The notes below the pieces were generated by a model that had not been told where the DNA came from, searched no databases, and worked only from the letters and a program-made list of their open reading frames with translations. Positions 1 to 4,908 of a DNA stretch of 5,508 nucleotides are shown here, piece by piece (within the stretch, counting starts at the first letter, position 1; every line of letters begins with the position of its first letter). The stretch lies in NCBI GenBank assembly GCA_900554255.1, contig USGN01000091.1:1-5508 (forward strand), written 5' to 3'. Made by a program: the position numbers and the translations under genes. Origin of the DNA: an uncultured Collinsella sp. (lineage in GTDB: Bacteria > Actinomycetota > Coriobacteriia > Coriobacteriales > Coriobacteriaceae).

Positions 1-1
1 C

Positions 2-790
2 GGTGCCCTCGAGCGAGGTCGTCACGTAGTCGTAGCTCAGCGGCACGGGGCGTGGGGCATCGACAATCAAGTCGCAGGTAGCGCCGGTGTGTTCCTCGAG
101 CGAGGCGGCGATGGCAGTGACATCGCCGAGCGTGGCGCTCATGAGCATGAATTGCGTGTGTGGCAGGGTGAGCAGCGGCACCTGCCAGGCCCAACCGCGG
201 TCGGGGTCGGCAAAGTAGTGAAACTCGTCCATGGCCACGCAGCCCACGTCGGCGCCCTCGCCCTCGCGCAGTGCATCGCTGGCAAGGATTTCGGCCGTGC
301 AGCAGATGACGGGCGCCTTGGTGTTGATGTGCGTATCGCCGGTGATCATGCCGACGTTATCGCGGCCGAGTACCTGTACCAGATCGAAGAACTTTTCGCT
401 GACCAGAGCCTTGATAGGAGCCGTGTAATAACAGCGCTTGCCCTGCGCCATGCCCATAAAGAGCATGCCCAGCGCGACGAGCGATTTACCCGATCCGGTC
501 GGTGTTCCCAAAATGACATGGTCACCGGCGGCTAGATCCATGAGGGCCTCTTCCTGGTGGTCCCACAGCTCAATACCGCGATCGCTCGTCCATTCAAAGA
601 AGCGTTCGAAGGCTTGATCGGGCGTGAGCCACGGTTCGGGCTCGCTGCCGTCCTCGGGCTCCCACCAGGTGGGGGAGAGCGCGCCGAGCGAGCCAAACTC
701 GGCTTCGGTTCCCGTGCCGCCCGAGAATGAGCTGGCGGCTCCGGCGTCGGAAACGGTGCTGGCGGTGGTGTCTGTCGTGGTCTGTGCCAT
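2..790 (-). CDS. Ski2-like DEAD/DEAH-box (superfamily 2) helicase, N-terminal part, cut by the window edge
   Basis: An ATP-dependent nucleic-acid helicase, probably acting on RNA in the cytoplasm. The 263 residues visible are the N-terminal tail and the first RecA-like domain. Residues 1-35 are Thr/Ser/Ala/Gly-rich and probably disordered. The Q-motif-like stretch LWDHQEEAL is at 75-83. Walker A GTPTGSGKS is at 95-103, motif Ia TAPIKAL at 123-129, a TGDTHIN segment at 150-156, Walker B DEFH at 188-191 and motif III SAT at 218-220. The stretch after DEFH (a GWAWQVPLL block leading to LMSATLGDV) resembles the actinobacterial Ski2-like helicases that carry a C-terminal DUF3516 domain; that domain would lie beyond the left edge. 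The ATG at 788-790 is preceded by a purine-rich GAGAGAAAG. The gene lies downstream of trmB on the same strand but 309 bases away, so it probably has its own promoter. The helicase call is firm; the subfamily is from memory of its motifs. Confidence 0.9.
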   Translation of the reverse strand, partial: MAQTTTDTTASTVSDAGAASSFSGGTGTEAEFGSLGALSPTWWEPEDGSEPEPWLTPDQAFERFFEWTSDRGIELWDHQEEALMDLAAGDHVILGTPTGSGKSLVALGMLFMGMAQGKRCYYTAPIKALVSEKFFDLVQVLGRDNVGMITGDTHINTKAPVICCTAEILASDALREGEGADVGCVAMDEFHYFADPDRGWAWQVPLLTLPHTQFMLMSATLGDVTAIAASLEEHTGATCDLIVDAPRPVPLSYDYVTTSLEGT

Positions 791-823
791 GTGGTTGCTT
801 TCTCTCGCGTTTGTCCGCCAACT

Positions 824-829
824 ATTATG
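824..829 (-). promoter_or_regulatory. Possible -10 element of the helicase gene
   Basis: On the minus strand CATAAT matches the sigma-70 -10 consensus at five of six bases and would start transcription about 27 bases before the helicase ATG. No -35 match sits 17 bases upstream (AACGCA there). Most of that region is occupied by the 12-base perfect palindrome at 839-850. The call rests on this single box. Confidence 0.3.
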
Positions 830-838
830 GCGTAGCGT

Positions 839-850
839 CGCATCGATGCG
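839..850. repeat. 12-base perfect palindrome in the helicase promoter region
   Basis: CGCATCGATGCG is a perfect dyad centred about 27 bases upstream of the inferred helicase transcription start. It covers most of the space between the possible -10 and -35 positions, which is where a repressor or activator dimer would bind. No regulator is identified. A short GC-rich palindrome could also arise by chance in this composition. Confidence 0.3.
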
Positions 851-911
851 TTCGCAGGCAAGAAAATGCAGGAAATGGGCGTTCTGCCCGGCCGTTTGGT
901 GCAGTTGCCAG

Positions 912-1034
912 CTAAGTGAGTAGACTTTTTGCGATGTCGCGAGCACATGGATTTTGCACAAGGGTTCTATCTGCGGTTTTAGTTTTCGTTATGCGGGTTG
1001 TGCTTGGCTATTGCAAAAAAGTCTACTCACTTAG
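912..1034. repeat. 123-base inverted-repeat element (19-base perfect terminal arms)
   Basis: CTAAGTGAGTAGACTTTTT at 912-930 recurs as its exact reverse complement at 1016-1034. With one bulged A (1015) the pairing extends two more bases, GC 931-932 with GC 1013-1014. An inner pair, AGCACA at 942-947 with TGTGCT at 999-1004, sits symmetrically 11 bases inside each arm, so the whole element can fold back as a nested stem. No target-site duplication is visible at the edges (CAG on the left, GCT on the right) and there is no coding capacity for a transposase. It lies between trmB and the helicase gene, both read leftward. Possible identities are a MITE-like or dispersed palindromic repeat, a two-site operator, an invertible switch or a structured transcript. 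The sequence alone does not decide. Confidence 0.75.
988..1016 (-). promoter_or_regulatory. Possible minus-strand promoter inside the inverted-repeat element
   Basis: On the minus strand TTGCAA (1011-1016) and CATAAC (988-993) are separated by exactly 17 bases. Each matches its sigma-70 consensus at four of six bases. It would read toward the helicase, with a leader of roughly 190 bases that includes the left arm of the inverted repeat. The match quality is modest and could be chance. Confidence 0.22.
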
Positions 1035-1099
1035 GCTTGAGGGTCGTTCGCTGGCGCCTATTTGCGCTTGTTTGCCGACGCCGCGACCATAAGAAGCCC

Positions 1100-1939
1100 C
1101 TAGGACTCTTGCGGTAAGCGCTTCTTGCCCTTGCGGGCGCGGTTTTTAAAGTTCTCGACGGCCTCTTCCATGCCGAGAGGCACGTAGGTGAGCTCATCGA
1201 GGTTTTCGGGCAGGTAGCAGGCAAGGCTTTGCTCCTGCATGAGGCCCGTCGTAAGCTGTTCATCGCTGGGCTGCGCGCCGGGTGTGGCACAAATGCCATA
1301 GACGACGGCACCCATCTCGCGCGTGCGGCACTCGTACTCGGTCTCGGGATGCTCGGGATGGTCGCGGCGCACGTCATCGCTTACCCAAAGTGTGTCGTAG
1401 CCGGCCGCGGCAAGCTGTCCCAGGGCGTAATCGCGCAATGGCTTGCTGTCGGTGCGCAGCGTGACGGTAGCGCCGGCTGCAAAGAGCGGGCGGTACAGCA
1501 TTAGGTGGTCGACATGGACGAGTCGCTTTTTGGCGTACTTGGCCTTGGGCTGCGGCGTGGGAAAGTTGATGGTGATGGCATCGAGCTCGCCTGCGGCAAA
1601 TAGCTGTGGCAGCGATGCGGCGCCTCGGGGCAGGACGAGTGCGTTGGATAGCTCCTGCTCGCAGATTTTCTGCGCGGCATAGGCAATGCAGATGGGCTCC
1701 TGGTCCATGCCGATAAAGAGGGTGTTTGGCTCGTGGCCCGCGCGCTCTACAAGGTACGTTCCCTTGCCACAGCCAAGATCCAGGTGAAGGTGCTCGAAGG
1801 GCTTGCTGCCTGCGGGCGCACAGGCCTTGCGCCAATCTCCGGCATAGGCCTCGGGGTTCGTCTCAATCGCATCGGCGTAGCGCTCCAGGCGCTCCTCGAG
1901 CACAAAGTTCTTAGGCGTGCGAACGTGGACGGCTCCCAT
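1100..1939 (-). CDS. trmB: TrmB-type tRNA (guanine-N7-)-methyltransferase
   Basis: Transfers a methyl group from SAM to N7 of guanine 46 in the tRNA variable loop; cytoplasmic. The 279-residue product has the SAM-binding motif LDLGCGKG at 53-60, an acidic strand end FIGMD at 75-79, the family block NFPTPQPKAKYAKKRL at 125-140, TD at 163-164 and ETEYE at 199-203. The order and spacing fit TrmB. Two things are unusual. The family block normally reads PDPWPKKRH, so here the Asp and Trp are replaced by Thr and Gln. There is also a C-terminal extension of about 60 residues ending in a basic tail (264-275). The product is longer than typical TrmB proteins, which are usually about 210-240 residues. 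The ATG has AAGGAG four bases upstream (1944-1949), and an in-frame stop at 1952-1954 rules out an upstream start. The gene is 118 bases downstream of the Trm9-like methyltransferase on the same strand. Confidence 0.85.
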   Translation of the reverse strand: MGAVHVRTPKNFVLEERLERYADAIETNPEAYAGDWRKACAPAGSKPFEHLHLDLGCGKGTYLVERAGHEPNTLFIGMDQEPICIAYAAQKICEQELSNALVLPRGAASLPQLFAAGELDAITINFPTPQPKAKYAKKRLVHVDHLMLYRPLFAAGATVTLRTDSKPLRDYALGQLAAAGYDTLWVSDDVRRDHPEHPETEYECRTREMGAVVYGICATPGAQPSDEQLTTGLMQEQSLACYLPENLDELTYVPLGMEEAVENFKNRARKGKKRLPQES

Positions 1940-1961
1940 GAGGCTCCTTGGTCATAAATAT

Positions 1962-1983
1962 GGAACGCGTAGCTGCGCGTTCC
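1962..1983. repeat. Perfect 8-base-stem hairpin in the trmB leader
   Basis: GGAACGCG (1962-1969) and CGCGTTCC (1976-1983) pair around a 6-base loop. On the minus strand the stem ends 12 bases before the trmB Shine-Dalgarno sequence and is not followed by a T-run, so it is a poor intrinsic terminator. It could affect trmB translation or protect the RNA end after cleavage of a joint transcript. The structure is visible; its role is unknown. Confidence 0.45.
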
Positions 1984-1995
1984 GTCAATGGGTTG

Positions 1996-2019
1996 AAAAA
2001 GGGTGGGCATAGTTTGCCC
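1996..2019 (-). terminator. Weak candidate terminator after the Trm9-like gene
   Basis: Read on the minus strand, GGGCA and TGCCC (2005-2019) form a 5-base-pair stem with a 5-base loop, then ACCC, then TTTTT (1996-2000). A further small hairpin (CGGCG/CGCCG, 2041-2053) lies just after the stop codon. The stem is short and the T-run starts four bases late, so termination may be partial and trmB may receive read-through. Confidence 0.35.
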
Positions 2020-2057
2020 GAAAGATGCGGTGCGGTTCGGCGGCGAGTCGCCGATAC

Positions 2058-2930
2058 CTACAGGCGCTTGAGAATCACATAGCGGTTGAGCTCGCCGCTG
2101 CGACCGTCGGCATGGAAACGCTCAAGCTCGCGCACGGGGACCTCGCCACTCTTGTAGAACGTACGGACGCCGCGTACCAGGTCGGTGATCTGCTGATCGT
2201 CAAAGTGATGGCAATAGCGGTAGGCGTGGCGGTCGTTTTGCCAGCCGATGAGGTGGTCGCCGGCTTCAAACTGCGCCGAATCGTAACCCTCAAACGGCGG
2301 GGTGAGCTCGGCGCGGGCCTCGGCGCGAACAGCCTTGCGCGCCATGCGCTCGTCGTTCATAAACTCCCAAAAGCTGATGGCGATGATGCCACCTGGGCGC
2401 GTCTGACGCACCAGGGCGTCGAGCACGCGTACGCGGTACTCGCACGACGGCACATGGTGCATAAAGCCAAAGCAGACCGAGATGTCGGCGAGCGGGGCGT
2501 CGAAAAGCACGTCGGGCGTCTCGGCGGGGTTGAGCTTCATGAGGGCGTCGAGCACATCGAGTTCCTGGAAGTGCAGGTTGGGAATGCGCAGCGCGTGGCC
2601 ATGTGCATCGATGGCCAAGTCTTGGCACGAGTCGACGCCATAGAACTCGAAGGGGCAGCTGGCGTCTGCCGAGGGGTTTGCGCCGTCAACGCCCTTGGCG
2701 GCAAGTGCGCCGCCGGCGGCAAAGTTCTCGAATCGCATATTGCCGCAGGCAAGATCGAAGACGCGGACGGGATGCTCAATCGTGGCGACGTCGAGCTGCC
2801 CGAGTGCGATATCCATGGTGCGCACCCAGCCGGGCCAAGGGGCCTGGCGCGTATCGGAAAAGGAAGCGGAGTGCTCGCGATAGAACGTGTTGTTGAGCTG
2901 GATGAGCGATGAGGCGAAATCGCGGTTCAC
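2058..2930 (-). CDS. Class I SAM-dependent methyltransferase, Trm9/ABH8-like (possible tRNA wobble-uridine methyltransferase)
   Basis: A 290-residue SAM methyltransferase. Near the N-terminus SFSDTRQAPWPGW (23-35) matches the hallmark of Trm9 and the ABH8 methyltransferase domain (roughly FSxTRxxPWP). The SAM motif VFDLACGN is at 57-64, an acidic strand end YGVD at 97-100, CFGFMHHV at 153-160 and RPGGIIAISFWEF at 178-190. A late segment HLIGW followed by YRYCHHFDDQQITDLV (226-252) resembles the Trm9 C-terminal part. In eukaryotes Trm9 methylates cm5U34 of tRNA to mcm5U; assigning that reaction here is inference. I chose the GTG at 2928-2930 because GGAGGGAG (2940-2947) precedes it by nine bases. 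The frame stays open to 3065, but that extension has no ribosome site and would fill the divergent promoter region. Homology to the family looks good; the substrate is unproven. Confidence 0.7.
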   Translation of the reverse strand: MNRDFASSLIQLNNTFYREHSASFSDTRQAPWPGWVRTMDIALGQLDVATIEHPVRVFDLACGNMRFENFAAGGALAAKGVDGANPSADASCPFEFYGVDSCQDLAIDAHGHALRIPNLHFQELDVLDALMKLNPAETPDVLFDAPLADISVCFGFMHHVPSCEYRVRVLDALVRQTRPGGIIAISFWEFMNDERMARKAVRAEARAELTPPFEGYDSAQFEAGDHLIGWQNDRHAYRYCHHFDDQQITDLVRGVRTFYKSGEVPVRELERFHADGRSGELNRYVILKRL

Positions 2931-2976
2931 GGCGCGGAACTCCCTCCGTTGGCGGTGCGGAATTAACAATACGACC

Positions 2977-3006
2977 ATACTACCGTTAACGCCGCAACGG
3001 GGACAA
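2977..3006 (-). promoter_or_regulatory. Possible promoter of the Trm9-like methyltransferase gene
   Basis: On the minus strand TTGTCC (3001-3006) and TAGTAT (2977-2982) are 18 bases apart, each with four of six consensus matches. The implied leader is about 40 bases and contains the strong Shine-Dalgarno sequence. Placement in the divergent intergenic region supports it, but the boxes are mediocre. Confidence 0.3.
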
Positions 3007-3138
3007 CCGAGCTGCGGCTCATTGCTTTGTTTGGACACATTTCCGCAGCTCATATGTGCCCGCAACCGCCAGTTGTCAAAAATCTCACTAGAATAGGTGG
3101 CATGCTTTTGGCGGTGGCGGATAGATTTTTAACTGTGC

Positions 3139-3148
3139 AAGGCGCCTT
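3139..3148. promoter_or_regulatory. Palindrome, possible operator of the XRE gene
   Basis: AAGGCGCCTT is a perfect 10-base dyad 49 bases before the XRE start codon. XRE-family regulators often bind dyads in their own leader regions. Nothing ties this site to the protein directly, and it is short enough to be chance. Confidence 0.25.
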
Positions 3149-3197
3149 AAGAACACAAACGGTCCGGCGGCACGGCTGGCATCACATAGGAGGAACC

Positions 3198-3911
3198 ATG
3201 AATGTAGAAACTGCGCAGCGGCTCGCCGACCTTCGCCGCAGCAAGGGCTTTAGCCAAGAAGGGCTGGCGCGAAAGCTGGGGCTGTCGCGCCAGGCGGTTA
3301 GTAAATGGGAGCGTGCGGAGAGCTCGCCCGATACCGAGAACCTGATCTCGCTCGCCAAGCTCTATGGTGTGAGCTTGGACGAGCTGCTCAATCCGAGCGA
3401 TGAGATTGAGGACGATATCGAGTTTGAGAACGAGGACCGCGCTCGTCAGCGCGAGGCCGAGGCGGCAGAGCGCGCCCGCACCCATGAGGCGGCGGCGCGC
3501 GCCACCGAGGCGGCAACGCAGGCAAGTGACGCGGCAGCCAAGGCGGCGCAGGCGGCAAGCTGGAGTGCGCAGGCTGCCAATGCGGCGACGGCTCAGATGA
3601 CGGGTACCGGTGCGGCTGGTCCGACTCCGGTGAAGGGTCCGTTCCAGTCATTCCCGTATTGGGCCGTGTGCTGGCTGCTGTTCTTTTTACTGATGTTCCT
3701 GTTTGGTGCCGGCCCCTTTGCCGCACTGATCTTCTTTACGATTCCCTGGGTGGCGCGTGCGCTCGATGGCGATTGGGCGCGCGGGGATATTCAGGTTGGT
3801 CCGGCACCGGTGGCGGTCAGGGCCCAGGGGAAGGATACTTCTGCGGAACCTGATGCTGACGTGGCTACCGCGGCCACCGCTGAGCCATGTGCCAAAGAAG
3901 GTGACGAATGA
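3198..3911 (+). CDS. XRE-family HTH regulator with C-terminal membrane hairpin
   Basis: A 237-residue DNA-binding protein that appears to be held in the membrane. Residues 8-62 form a Cro/C1-type helix-turn-helix: SQEGLARKLGLSRQAVSKWERAES (19-42) contains the turn and recognition helix, and SLDELL (59-64) closes the domain. A strongly acidic stretch (67-81) and an Ala/Glu/Arg-rich helical linker (82-133), possibly coiled coil, follow. A hydrophobic segment at about 153-188 (YWAVCWLLFFLLMFLFGAGP, then more apolar residues) fits two short membrane helices with a turn at GAGP. The tail (190-237) is polar and acidic at the end. The ATG at 3198 has AGGAGG five bases upstream. It overlaps the DUF4097 gene by four bases, so the two are co-translated and probably share a role. 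The signal sensed is unknown. Confidence 0.88.
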   Translation: MNVETAQRLADLRRSKGFSQEGLARKLGLSRQAVSKWERAESSPDTENLISLAKLYGVSLDELLNPSDEIEDDIEFENEDRARQREAEAAERARTHEAAARATEAATQASDAAAKAAQAASWSAQAANAATAQMTGTGAAGPTPVKGPFQSFPYWAVCWLLFFLLMFLFGAGPFAALIFFTIPWVARALDGDWARGDIQVGPAPVAVRAQGKDTSAEPDADVATAATAEPCAKEGDE

Positions 3912-4810
3912 TGAAGCTTTCGCATGAATCCAAGCTGCGCCTGGGCGTCGGCATCGGAGCGTTTGTACTGATTATCGGGCTTGTTTTTGGCGTTTCGCGG
4001 ACTTTGATTCATTTTGATGGCCCGTGGGATCTCGACGATGTTATACCCGGCTTGTCCGGTATGGACGATGTGGTTGATGACGACGATTTTATGAACGATG
4101 GCGGTAACTATTCCGCTCGGCCTCAGCAGCTTTCGAGCACGACTTTTGATGTCGATGAGTTCCGCTACCTCGATTTCGATATCAATGCGGCTTCGGTGGA
4201 CGTCAAGGTTGTTGATGGCAACAAGGCTCGCGTTATCGAGCGGGGACGCGTTGCCAATGGTATGGATGCCTCCAAGGCCGCGACGCAGAACATCGCATCC
4301 GTCGAGGACTCGACGCTCAAGGTTTCCCAGTTTGGAAGTGACGACGGTAAGGCAATCGATCGCTCAGTTACGGTCGAGCTGCCGCGCCGTGTTGCCGAAC
4401 ATCTGAAGGGAGTCAACGCGCACGTGGGCTCGGGTGATCTGCAGATTGCCGGTGTCACCTGTGATGGTTTCGACCTTTTCCTGGGTGCGGGAGATGTAGA
4501 GTTTGCGGGCAGCGTGACTGATGCGCTTAGTGCAGAGGTCGGGTCGGGCGATGTAACGTTCGAGCTCTGCCAGGCCCCCGCGAAGTCGATGGACGTGAGT
4601 GTGGGCTCGGGCGATGTGGAGATGACGGTTCCGAACTCGACGGGCTTTAAGGCGAGCCTCACCTTGGGCAGCGGCGACTTCGAGAGCGATTTCCTTCCGC
4701 TTGGCTACGACGGCGAGACCATTTTGAATCTTGAATTCGATAACGGCGATAAGTCTGCCACGTATCGTTTTGAAGTCGATTCGGGTGACATGTCGTTTGA
4801 TTCAGAGTGA
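3908..4810 (+). CDS. Membrane-anchored DUF4097-type beta-repeat protein
   Basis: A 300-residue protein with a short positive N-terminus, one membrane helix at about 12-30 (LGVGIGAFVLIIGLVFGV) and no cleavage-site-like sequence after it, so probably an anchored extracytoplasmic protein. A very acidic linker (41-64) follows. The rest (about 80-300) is beta-rich with a recurring G-S-G-D turn at 174-177, 193-196 (GAGD), 212-215, 233-236 and 254-257, then DNGD at 278 and DSGD at 291. The 19-21 residue period is that of DUF4097/adhesin-like beta-solenoid proteins, a family often encoded next to regulators of envelope stress. Its biochemical role is not established. The ATG at 3908 overlaps the XRE stop codon (ATGA), with AAGGTGA at 3898-3904 as ribosome site; the adjacent ATG at 3911 is an equally possible start. 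It is the last gene of a two-gene operon. Confidence 0.85.
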   Translation: MMKLSHESKLRLGVGIGAFVLIIGLVFGVSRTLIHFDGPWDLDDVIPGLSGMDDVVDDDDFMNDGGNYSARPQQLSSTTFDVDEFRYLDFDINAASVDVKVVDGNKARVIERGRVANGMDASKAATQNIASVEDSTLKVSQFGSDDGKAIDRSVTVELPRRVAEHLKGVNAHVGSGDLQIAGVTCDGFDLFLGAGDVEFAGSVTDALSAEVGSGDVTFELCQAPAKSMDVSVGSGDVEMTVPNSTGFKASLTLGSGDFESDFLPLGYDGETILNLEFDNGDKSATYRFEVDSGDMSFDSE

Positions 4811-4835
4811 CGGGTGGTTATCGAAGACTTATAAA
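4807..4835 (+). promoter_or_regulatory. Likely promoter of the elp3 gene
   Basis: GTGACG (4807-4812, four of six) and TATAAA (4830-4835, five of six) are exactly 17 bases apart. The -35 box overlaps the stop codon of the DUF4097 gene. Transcription would start near 4842, upstream of the hairpin at 4857-4890, so that hairpin would be part of the elp3 leader. Confidence 0.45.
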
Positions 4836-4856
4836 CCATAGACGCGCTGTTTGATG

Positions 4857-4890
4857 AAGGCGCCGAAGCCGAGATTGGCTCCGGCGCCTT
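4857..4890 (+). terminator. Strong GC-rich hairpin between the DUF4097 gene and elp3 (terminator or leader attenuator)
   Basis: AAGGCGCCGAAGCC (4857-4870) pairs with GGCTCCGGCGCCTT (4877-4890) with a single A-C mismatch and a 6-base loop. It is followed by TGCCTTTA, an interrupted and weak T-tract (TTT at 4889-4891, TTT at 4894-4896). It probably ends the XRE/DUF4097 transcript at least in part. Because a promoter-like pair lies upstream and elp3 starts only 18 bases after the stem, it may also act within the elp3 leader. Confidence 0.6.
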
Positions 4891-4908
4891 TGCCTTTACA
4901 ATGGGGTC

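Larger units (their letters stand above)
791..1099. other. Intergenic region between trmB and the helicase gene
   Basis: Besides the inverted-repeat element (912-1034) and the helicase promoter features, this 309-base stretch holds a small hairpin GGGC/GCCC at 877-889 with a 5-base loop. Open frames cross it, but they lack ribosome sites and family-like sequence. Just after the trmB stop (1035-1099) I see no convincing intrinsic terminator, so the nested inverted repeat could itself stop or process the trmB transcript. Confidence 0.5.
2931..3197. other. Divergent intergenic region between the methyltransferase and the XRE regulator genes
   Basis: These 267 bases separate two genes read outward and must hold both promoters. 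On the plus strand the best -10 candidate is TAGAAT at 3089-3094 (five of six), without a well-spaced -35; TTGTCA at 3073-3078 is only ten bases away. A 10-base perfect palindrome AAGGCGCCTT lies at 3139-3148, a possible autoregulatory operator for the XRE protein. Open frames run into this region from both sides, but neither has ribosome sites or family-like sequence, so I regard it as non-coding. Confidence 0.55.

Noticed and set aside
89..535. 148-residue open frame on the plus strand
   Set aside because: Antisense to the helicase gene, whose Walker A, DEFH and SAT motifs are clear on the other strand.
532..948. 138-residue minus-strand frame crossing the helicase start and the inverted-repeat arm
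   Set aside because: Overlaps the helicase in another frame; Pro/Arg/Ser-rich low-complexity translation and no ribosome site.
912..1034. Insertion sequence or CRISPR fragment
   Set aside because: Only one inverted pair, no direct repeats, no transposase frame inside and no target-site duplication at the edges. A non-autonomous element remains possible but an IS or CRISPR does not.
1953..1961. AT-rich ATATTTATG as a -10 box for trmB
   Set aside because: A start site 6-7 bases downstream would fall inside the Shine-Dalgarno sequence, leaving almost no leader; a leaderless reading conflicts with the presence of that site.
2025..2912. Long 295-residue open frame on the plus strand
   Set aside because: It is antisense to the methyltransferase gene, has no family-like motifs, and long antisense frames are expected in GC-rich coding DNA.
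2931..3065. N-terminal extension of the Trm9-like gene by 45 residues, including a CPRCG stretch that looks like half a zinc ribbon
   Set aside because: No ribosome site at the distal ATG, only one Cys pair, and an excellent Shine-Dalgarno sequence at the right distance from the GTG at 2930. The extension would also consume the divergent promoter region.
3027..3197. N-terminal extension of the XRE gene by 57 residues
   Set aside because: The HTH domain begins right after the ATG at 3198, which has a near-perfect AGGAGG. The extension has no family-like sequence and overlaps the intergenic region.
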